Shown here one piece after another: positions 41,163-46,648 of a stretch of DNA of 46,648 nt. Origin of the DNA: Nostoc sp. KVJ20 (lineage in GTDB: Bacteria; Cyanobacteriota; Cyanobacteriia; Cyanobacteriales; Nostocaceae). Position 1 is the stretch's first letter. Each line of letters starts with the position of its first letter. The stretch covers positions 1 to 46,648 of the forward strand of contig NZ_KV757673.1 in assembly GCF_001712795.1 (NCBI RefSeq), in the 5' to 3' direction. Position numbers and translations under genes: made by a program. The notes beneath the pieces are model-generated. The model was not told the DNA's origin. It saw only the letters and a program-made list of their open reading frames with translations, and searched no databases.

Positions 41163-41649
41163 CCCGCACCGCCGTCTTTACAAATTTTTACTTTTACTAT
41201 ATCTTTGCTTGTTTTTGCCTGGGGTGTCAATCAAACCAATACATAGAGTTATTAAGTCATTAGTTTTATACTGAATAATCCATAGATTTTAGTCTATGGT
41301 AGCTCTTAAATCTTGAATATTAACTATACATTTTTTTAAACTTGTTACCACAAGCTAATATTTATTACAAAGGAAATAAAAAATTTATAGAAAGTTCATA
41401 AATATCCATTTAAATTGTGAAAATCTTGTAAAAGATACGGTTGATACCGAAATTGTTAGGCGCTTATGCCTATATTGATGAAAGTTATCACAAATTATAC
41501 GACATGAATACTGAAATAATATCTCTCAACTGTACGACTGAAATTGCCCAAATATCTGGGTAAAACAGTCATTTTGCCGTTGAAAGAGAAGACGTATTGA
41601 TGTCTTTTTTCAATTTTCTGTCAAGTGTTCCAATTACCCTGTTAAATTT
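41163..41649. other. 487-bp divergent gap, nothing recognised
   Basis: An AT-rich upstream region for the DedA gene (minus) and the STAS gene (plus). I see no repeat family member, strong hairpin or recognisable operator, and no credible coding frame. Confidence 0.45.
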
Positions 41650-42003
41650 ATGGCTCTCACACAAGAACTTCAAGTGATTTTGTTTAAACCCCAAGGAAGT
41701 ATAGATTTGGAAGGTGGTAAGGCTCTGAGTGAACAAATGGCTGAAGTAGTGCCTCAAGCTCATCAGCTCTGGATTATCGACCTAGCAGAAGTCAATTTCA
41801 TGGACAGTTCTGGGTTAGTGCCTTTAGTTAAAGGTTTAAAAGCTGCACGTCAGAGTGGCTGCCGCTTGGTTCTATGCAACGTGCAAGCTCCTGTACGGTT
41901 AATTTTGGAACTTACCCAACTAGATACGGTGTTTGAAATTTTTCACACTTACGAAGATATTTTTACTACCGTCAAAAATAACAGTCTGGTGCTAGCAGGT
42001 TAG
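41650..42003 (+). CDS. STAS-domain anti-sigma-factor-antagonist-like protein
   Basis: The 117-residue protein is a single STAS domain like SpoIIAA/RsbV. The phosphorylatable serine lies in NFMDSSGL (Ser53 or Ser54, following Asp52). The four-stranded sheet and the helix around LVKGLKAARQSGCRLVLCNV are typical. Such proteins bind anti-sigma kinases or other partners, switched by phosphorylation. No kinase or phosphatase partner is next to it. A copy of its last 22-26 bases recurs 94 bp downstream. Confidence 0.9.
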   Translation: MALTQELQVILFKPQGSIDLEGGKALSEQMAEVVPQAHQLWIIDLAEVNFMDSSGLVPLVKGLKAARQSGCRLVLCNVQAPVRLILELTQLDTVFEIFHTYEDIFTTVKNNSLVLAG

Positions 42004-42093
42004 ATAATAAATCTACCTATAGAAGGATGGCATAGTCAAGCAATATTTGCATTTTTTCACATTTTCTAAAGATAACAGTCTGGTGCTAGCAGG
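41974..42093. repeat. direct repeat duplicating the STAS gene 3' end
   Basis: ATAACAGTCTGGTGCTAGCA plus GG occurs at 41978-41999 inside the last codons and again at 42072-42093 outside the gene, an exact 22-bp match (26 bp with one mismatch). The spacing is 94 bp. Confidence 0.85.
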
Positions 42094-42353
42094 CTGATTT
42101 TCTTTTTTTCTAGAAAAGTAAGTAAGCACAAGTGCTTAATGACAAGTTGGTATAGGCTGTTTAAATCAGCCTGCACCGCTTTGGGTATAAATAATCCCAT
42201 TGGCTTTTAGCTGTGGGAGAAGTCAATTTGAGCTAAATGTTATATATCCGACGTAGCTAGTGTAAGGAAGCAGGAGGTAAGAAAGGCTCGAATGTCAGAG
42301 ATCCTTTGCCGCACCAATTTCTTACCTCTTAAGATTCCACCATAATGTTAATT
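42004..42353. other. convergent gap after STAS
   Basis: Besides the second copy of the 22-bp repeat, it contains TAAGCAC-AA-GTGCTTA at 42123-42138, a perfect 7-bp inverted repeat, and GGCTG-TTTAAAT-CAGCC at about 42155-42171, another possible hairpin. No coding frame is supported. One of these may end the STAS transcript. Confidence 0.4.
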
Positions 42354-42914
42354 TTAGGCATTCTGGGGAGTTGAAATATTAGCTTGTTCGGATGCTGGGC
42401 GAGGAAAATTTGGTAAATCAATGCCGCTGTGACTAGCATTACGAGTTTTGAGAGCTAAACGGTAACTCACACTTTGCAGTTCTGCTTGTAGTTGGCGGTT
42501 TTCCCGTTGTAGCATTGCTACCTTTTCTCTCACTGGCGTCATCCGCTCCTCAAACTTCCGACGGTAAATTTGAGGTAACTCTTGTACTACTTGCTCCAAC
42601 ATCCGAGTGCGATCAGTGAGTTCTTGGACTGACTGTCGCAATTGGTAAATTTCGGAGTCACGAGTTGTAATTTGCTCTTGGTAGAACGCCACCTGCTGCT
42701 CTACAGCCTGGAGTTGTTCTTGTAAAGCGTGTAACTGGGTGAGATCACGCTCAAGATCCGGCTGCTGGGGCATAAAACTAGTATTACCTTTTACCAGCCG
42801 GAAGAGTTCTTGAGATAGTTGTTGTACTAATTGATCGCGAAGTTGCAACTCTTGGCGTAGCTGCGATACTTCCGTAGAGAGAACTTGAATATTGGGTGTA
42901 TCAGATTGGATCAC
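42354..42914 (-). CDS. coiled-coil protein of unknown function
   Basis: The 186-residue protein is almost all predicted coiled coil: glutamine- and leucine-rich heptads run from about 10 to 155 (for example VSQLRQELQLRDQLVQQLSQ), interrupted by a short break near 43-55. A disordered tail follows. It has no signal peptide or membrane span. It may form filaments or act as a scaffold; filament-forming coiled-coil proteins are known in multicellular cyanobacteria, but nothing here proves that role. It has no recognised operon partner. Confidence 0.7.
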   Translation of the reverse strand: MIQSDTPNIQVLSTEVSQLRQELQLRDQLVQQLSQELFRLVKGNTSFMPQQPDLERDLTQLHALQEQLQAVEQQVAFYQEQITTRDSEIYQLRQSVQELTDRTRMLEQVVQELPQIYRRKFEERMTPVREKVAMLQRENRQLQAELQSVSYRLALKTRNASHSGIDLPNFPRPASEQANISTPQNA

Positions 42915-43136
42915 AGTAGCTTAAAGCTCCCATTCAGAATCTTGTCCACTCTTAGGTATAACTGCGGGAGTACTACCTTTGGCAAGTATTTGTTAATTTA
43001 GCATTCCCAAATGAGTTACGAGAAAAGAAAAAGACAAAATTTTATTGAATGGGATTGGGGATTGGGTATGGGGCATTGGGCATTGGGCATTGGTTATTTC
43101 CCCTCTGCTCCTCTGCTCCCCCTGCTCCCTGTTCCC
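42915..43136. other. spacer with GGGCATTGGG and CTGCTCC repeats
   Basis: Units of GGGCATTG (about 43070-43095) and CTGCTCC (about 43104-43130) make short tandem arrays between two minus-strand genes. The promoter of the coiled-coil gene presumably lies at 42920-43000. A plus-strand frame through here is a repeat artefact. Confidence 0.5.
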
Positions 43137-43487
43137 TTAGACTGTTGCAGCTACTTTAGTTGGCTTTTCTTTTTCCTCTTTAGGAGGTTTTTCTTCGGCG
43201 ATTTCCTGCTTAACGGTCAAATAGCGAATCACTTCTTCACTCAAGCGCATGGCGCGTTCAAAGGGGGCGATCGCAGTTGCAGGCGCACCGTAGTTTAACT
43301 GGATATAGATACCATCGCGGTGTTTTTTGATTTCATAAGCGAGGCGACGCTTACCACGATTTTGAATTTGGATATCCTCTGCGCCTTGATCGCGAAGCAA
43401 ATTCTGATATTTAGTAATTGCTTGCTCTACCTGTTCCTCTCCCAGGTCAGGACGGAGAATGTACATTGTTTCGTAACTTGTAGTCAT
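43137..43487 (-). CDS. rpsF: 30S ribosomal protein S6
   Basis: S6 binds the 30S platform with S18. The 116-residue protein starts at MTTSYETMYILRPDL (ATG at 43487), the usual opening; an upstream in-frame ATG would add eight residues. An AGGA element about 12 bases upstream may serve as ribosome-binding site. RGKRRLAYEIKKHRDGIYIQLNY is the family signature. The C-terminus has a Lys/Glu-rich tail (EEKPPKEEKEKPTK) as in other cyanobacterial S6 proteins. rpsR is not adjacent. Confidence 0.97.
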   Translation of the reverse strand: MTTSYETMYILRPDLGEEQVEQAITKYQNLLRDQGAEDIQIQNRGKRRLAYEIKKHRDGIYIQLNYGAPATAIAPFERAMRLSEEVIRYLTVKQEIAEEKPPKEEKEKPTKVAATV

Positions 43488-43607
43488 ATTTTTCAGTTTC
43501 CTCATGGACAAAAGTGGCTGCTGATGTTAATTTATACCTTGTTTTAATTAAAAATGCCAGTATTAATCAACATCTGAAGCAACAAGGAACTATAATCTTA
43601 CCAGTTT

Positions 43608-43781
43608 TCAATTTGAATCATTAGCCAAATCGCCGGAGTTTGGATTATTTTGGATGTCCCCAATGAAAACTAGGTCGGGAGGCAACCCCGATATTTGTTT
43701 AGAAAGATTGATCAAGTTATTAGCTTCGCCAATGGGTATCTTTACCCTATGGGCATCGAAAGCGATCGCGATCGCTTTCAT
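43608..43781 (-). CDS. possible 57-residue protein
   Basis: A 58-codon frame encodes MKAIAIAFDAHRVKIPIGEA and a further 37 residues including SGLPPDLVFIGDIQ. Composition is protein-like, and an in-frame stop lies four codons upstream. The start codon abuts a 22-bp palindrome made of two overlapping HIP1 sites (43758-43779), which themselves encode AIAIA. There is no clear ribosome-binding site. It could be a genuine small gene or a remnant of a longer one. I recognise no family. Confidence 0.3.
   Translation of the reverse strand: MKAIAIAFDAHRVKIPIGEANNLINLSKQISGLPPDLVFIGDIQNNPNSGDLANDSN
43758..43779. repeat. overlapping double HIP1 palindrome
   Basis: GAAAGCGATCGCGATCGCTT followed by TC is a perfect 22-bp palindrome containing two GCGATCGC octamers that overlap by two bases. 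All other HIP1 copies I saw in the window are single. Confidence 0.85.
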
Positions 43782-43875
43782 GCTTAAGGCTCAATCGGTT
43801 CGCTAAAAAGCCAACTGAGGATTGCTACCCGCTCACAGCAACAAAAAATCAAATAAAAGGATATTCGTCAAGGTT

Positions 43876-44649
43876 ATGGCGCAGCGCTATGTGCGAATTC
43901 AAAATCAAGAAGGACAGATTTATTATGGGATACTCCAACTATCCCTTAATGTCCAGGTGCTAGATGCTCCGCCCTGGTTACAAGGACAACCCACTGATTT
44001 GACTTTGACACCAGAAAATTACCAAATTCTGGCTCCTTGTGCTCCCTCAAAAATTGTAGCGGTGGGTAAGAATTATGCAGAACATGCAGCCGAAATGGGA
44101 ACTTCAGTACCTTCTGAGCCACTAATCTTTCTCAAGCCACCCACGTCGATTATTCCATCTGAGAGGGAAATTAAGTATCCTCCACAATCACAAAGAGTTG
44201 ATTACGAAGGAGAGTTAGCACTAGTGATTGGCGATTACGCCTTTGAATGCACACCACAAGTAGCCCAAACTAAAATTTGGGGCTACACCATTGCCAATGA
44301 CGTAACAGCGCGGGATTTACAAAAACGGGATGGTCAATGGACGCGAGCTAAAGGTTTTGATACTTTCTGTCCCTTGGGTCCTTGGATTGTGCGGGAATTA
44401 AATCCAGGAGCGAGATTGCAAACTTTTGTGAATGATGACGCTAATCCAGTCCAATGTGCCTGTATCGATCAGATGGTGTTTTCGCCTGATGTTTTAGTTT
44501 CCTATATCAGTCAGGTGATGACGCTACTGCCTGGTGATTTGGTGCTTACAGGCACGCCGGAGGGTGTAAGCGCATTGCATCCAGGCGATCGCGTCCGCGT
44601 AGAAATTGAAGGTATTGGCCGCCTGGAAAACACCGTAGTGGCTCGTTAA
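43876..44649 (+). CDS. fumarylacetoacetate hydrolase-family protein
   Basis: The 257-residue protein is a FAH-superfamily member of the YcgM/acylpyruvase type. VGKNYAEHAAEMG opens the catalytic domain, YEGELALVIG supplies metal-binding glutamates, NDVTARDLQ supplies the Asp, and LTGTPEGVS is the closing motif. Likely activities are acylpyruvate hydrolysis or oxaloacetate decarboxylation; which one is not readable. I start at ATG 43876 (MAQRYVRIQNQEG) rather than the TTG at 43822. It converges on the Tic20 gene with only 3 bp between the stop codons. Confidence 0.92.
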   Translation: MAQRYVRIQNQEGQIYYGILQLSLNVQVLDAPPWLQGQPTDLTLTPENYQILAPCAPSKIVAVGKNYAEHAAEMGTSVPSEPLIFLKPPTSIIPSEREIKYPPQSQRVDYEGELALVIGDYAFECTPQVAQTKIWGYTIANDVTARDLQKRDGQWTRAKGFDTFCPLGPWIVRELNPGARLQTFVNDDANPVQCACIDQMVFSPDVLVSYISQVMTLLPGDLVLTGTPEGVSALHPGDRVRVEIEGIGRLENTVVAR

Positions 44650-44652
44650 CTT

Positions 44653-45129
44653 CTAACGTACTTGCATATACACTGCATCGGAAATCGCCGGGATTTCCGC
44701 ATAACGACCGCTTACAGACTGGATGACTGAATATGCAACTGCTCCCACTATGCCAATAAAAATGGTTGTGGATAGGGTTTGGATTGCAAAACCACCAACG
44801 GGAACTAGTCCCACAACATCAGTAAGGATGCTAAACAAAAAGATAATGATGTCCAAAAGGATTGCTTGCATGGTGTTGAAACGAATAAAGTGACTAATTT
44901 TTTCGTTTCTCACTACCAGCAAAAATAAAGCAAAGAAAATAATCATTCCTGCATAACGCACGCCGTAGTAAATATTTAACAATGGCACGAGCGGCAGAAA
45001 CAGCAGTTGTAGTGGTGGAAATTCTGAGAGCAAATATCTACCAAATACAAAAACTTCAACTAGAGGAAGCAAATAAGGCAAGGAAGCAAAAATCCGATCT
45101 GAAACCGTTGTAGACCCGCGCCAAGACAT
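44653..45129 (-). CDS. Tic20-family membrane protein
   Basis: The 158-residue protein has four membrane helices and the Tic20 pattern: DRIFASLPYLLPLVEVFVFG at the start, then HFIRFNTMQAILLDI between helices 2 and 3. Plant Tic20 is a core of the chloroplast inner-envelope protein import channel; the role of cyanobacterial homologues is not settled. The start at 45129 follows a CAGGAGAACGCAT stretch with an AGGAG ribosome-binding site. It faces the FAH gene tail to tail. Confidence 0.9.
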   Translation of the reverse strand: MSWRGSTTVSDRIFASLPYLLPLVEVFVFGRYLLSEFPPLQLLFLPLVPLLNIYYGVRYAGMIIFFALFLLVVRNEKISHFIRFNTMQAILLDIIIFLFSILTDVVGLVPVGGFAIQTLSTTIFIGIVGAVAYSVIQSVSGRYAEIPAISDAVYMQVR

Positions 45130-45210
45130 TATGCGTTCTCCTGTGGTTAAATTTCAATAGTTACTTGAGCTTAGGATAACGCAGTTGCTTGGTCTTGCTG
45201 ATAAATTCAA

Positions 45211-45408
45211 CTATTCTATATGGGCGATGCGAAAGCCCATCATGCACTCATACTGGTCTGGCTGCTGTTGAGTAAGTTTGTGAATGGCTTGACCACAGCG
45301 CAGTTGACCCTCACGCCAACGAGGTTGACCCCTCCCGTCAGCGAGTAAACAAGACTGGCAAACTTGCCCAGGGGCAAGGATTTGATCGTCCATTAAAATG
45401 ACTAGCAT
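45211..45408 (-). CDS. small four-cysteine protein
   Basis: The 65-residue product starts at ATG 45408, six bases after a perfect AGGAGG (45415-45420), so I reject a longer frame. It has cysteines at 17, 20, 38 and 55 in the arrangement C-x2-C-x17-C-x16-C, which could bind zinc, and two basic/aromatic patches. I recognise no named family, though the gene looks conserved in layout. It lies upstream of Tic20 on the same strand with an 81-bp gap. Confidence 0.75.
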   Translation of the reverse strand: MLVILMDDQILAPGQVCQSCLLADGRGQPRWREGQLRCGQAIHKLTQQQPDQYECMMGFRIAHIE

Positions 45409-46019
45409 CGAATCCCTCCTGTAAATCCTCATTGTCAAACAATTTTGGATTTTAGATTTTGGATTTTAGATTTTGGATTTTGGATTGACCCCATAGATAT
45501 ATCTAGGGTTAAGTGTTGTGATTTACCCACTCAGCACTCTTCATGATGACGCTTTGCGCCCAGCCAGGACGATCGCAGAGGACACTTAAGAGCCACATCC
45601 TATCTCTTTGTATCAAAAATGTGGGAAATCACAATTTAATAAAAATTGTCAAGTGAATCTTAATTTATTGTATGTTGTGTCTATTGTAAATTTAATATTT
45701 AGTAATAAATTATACAAATTTTTTGGTAATAAGTTGAGCAGAGACAGCTAATGTTATCTATTGTATCCCTGTTAATTGAGCACTGGAGAGTGTCAAACTT
45801 AATATTCAGAATAACAACAAAAGCTTTATGCACAAGCAACAAGGTCGTCTCTTGAAGTAACCTTGACGTGGCTAGTTAAAGCAAGAAAAGTTAAGTAAGT
45901 AAAACTGAGTTAATTTGATAGCTATTTAAGTGGGGCATTTCCAAAATACTGAGGTAAACTTGCAAGCAAGTTAATACACAATATTACTCAGCGGCTCGTC
46001 GGTCTGGGCATCACTTACA
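45409..46019. other. 611-bp divergent gap
   Basis: It contains a TTTTGGA heptamer array (about 45444-45485) close to the small gene. The rest, AT-rich to about 45800, holds the promoters of the divergent genes but no hairpin, repeat family or known operator I can support. No coding frame is convincing. Confidence 0.45.
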
Positions 46020-46648
46020 ATGGAACACTGGCAATTTCTGATACAGAAACAAGGCGCACGCTCGTGGCATATCCTAGAATCGCCAAATTTGGAAATTTTG
46101 GAAGGACAGTATAGAGTTTTGGCTCGTTCTAACCTTCCTGATACAGACGTGGAAGTTCGGGTAACTCACTCTTCAACTGAGGAAGTTCAACCAACGCGGC
46201 GAATTTTCAAGCGATCGCGTCGCACTAACTCAGAAGGCTTAATGGCGGTAATTCCTTTTACCTACTTCCAGGCGGGAGTTTGGGAGTTGCGCTGTTCCGG
46301 CGATTTGATGTCGGAACTACTCGGTAAATCTTGGCAATACAAAGTCCAACTGCAAGTCTTGTCACAGCTGGAAGAGGAGCAGAGGAAGAATGTAGAATCA
46401 AATTCACTCGCTCACCCAAATACTGTTTCTGAAAACTTAGAATGCACAGCCCCAGCAGAACCCGCAATTACATTTGATAACGCGATCGCTATTTCCACAG
46501 AACTGGCAATTACTAAATACAGCAACCCCACTATCGCTGTTCTCCCAGAAGAGAACTTAGAATATACTGCCCCAGAAGAAACAGAAATTACATTTGATAA
46601 TGCGATCGCTGTTTCTACAGAATTACACAGCAACCCCACTATCGCTGT
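46020..46648 (+). CDS. large protein with ~40-residue repeats, cut by the window edge
   Basis: The frame opens at ATG 46020 (MEHWQFLIQKQGARSWHILE) and stays open for 209 codons to the end of the window, so only the N-terminal part is seen. The first 120 residues look like a beta-rich domain (YRVLARSNLPDTDVEVRVTH, FQAGVWELRC). From residue about 138 a repeat begins: ENLECTAPAEPAITFDNAIA at 46431-46550 and ENLEYTAPEETEITFDNAIA from 46551 on, the second unit shorter by four codons where visible. Each unit contains a HIP1 site encoding NAIA. Function unknown. Confidence 0.75.
   Translation, partial: MEHWQFLIQKQGARSWHILESPNLEILEGQYRVLARSNLPDTDVEVRVTHSSTEEVQPTRRIFKRSRRTNSEGLMAVIPFTYFQAGVWELRCSGDLMSELLGKSWQYKVQLQVLSQLEEEQRKNVESNSLAHPNTVSENLECTAPAEPAITFDNAIAISTELAITKYSNPTIAVLPEENLEYTAPEETEITFDNAIAVSTELHSNPTIA

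Overview
The window looks like chromosome of a filamentous, heterocyst-forming cyanobacterium of the Nostoc/Anabaena type. It carries the rbcL-rbcX-rbcS order with form IB Rubisco, pcyA, a PsbP-family protein, a DevBCA-type exporter, about 40 copies (my count by eye) of the HIP1 octamer GCGATCGC, and intergenic spaces full of 7-8 bp tandem repeats and palindromic mini-elements. I saw no rRNA, tRNA, CRISPR array, transposase or phage gene. Almost all genes look intact; only the last one is cut by the window edge.

Layout. 0.1-4.9 kb, mostly minus strand: a two-helix membrane protein, dapB, a candidate structured RNA in the gap, an unknown protein next to panB, and an exported seven-bladed propeller. 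5.0-8.1 kb: rbcL-rbcX-rbcS with a long leader and a strong terminator hairpin. 8.2-11.2 kb: SGNH hydrolase, PsbP-like protein, Maf and pcyA. 11.2-12.5 kb: a gene-free gap with two MITE-like elements. 12.5-16.2 kb: devB-devC-devA. 16.3-21.9 kb: a membrane coiled-coil protein, HAD phosphatase, Uma2, DUF4336, MAPEG, an AraC regulator and a 55-aa protein with its own terminator. 22.0-27.8 kb: rpsB with a structured leader, tsf, an unknown protein and recG. 27.9-30.0 kb: methyltransferase and glycosyltransferase. 30.1-38.7 kb: a phosphate/zinc cell-surface region. 39.3-46.6 kb: argG, DedA, STAS, a coiled-coil protein, rpsF, a FAH-family protein, Tic20, a small four-cysteine protein, and the start of a large repeat-containing protein.

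The most interesting stretch is 30.1-38.7 kb. It holds a Tat-exported PhoX-type phosphatase behind Pho-box-like sequence and a minus-strand PEP-CTERM protein. A Zur-box-like palindrome follows, then a same-strand run of a zinc-type CDF transporter, a small exported protein that shares its leader with the next gene, a PhoA-type (zinc enzyme) alkaline phosphatase, and a second PEP-CTERM protein related to the first. A clear terminator closes the run. I infer a surface phosphate-scavenging module in which zinc supply and phosphatase production are linked and two related PEP-CTERM proteins may act at the cell surface. This is a hypothesis from gene order and motifs, not a demonstrated system.

Other points worth a look are the multi-hairpin RNA candidate at about 1.98-2.15 kb, the rpsB leader structure, and recG plus its upstream neighbour, which both carry intergenic-type repeats in frame.
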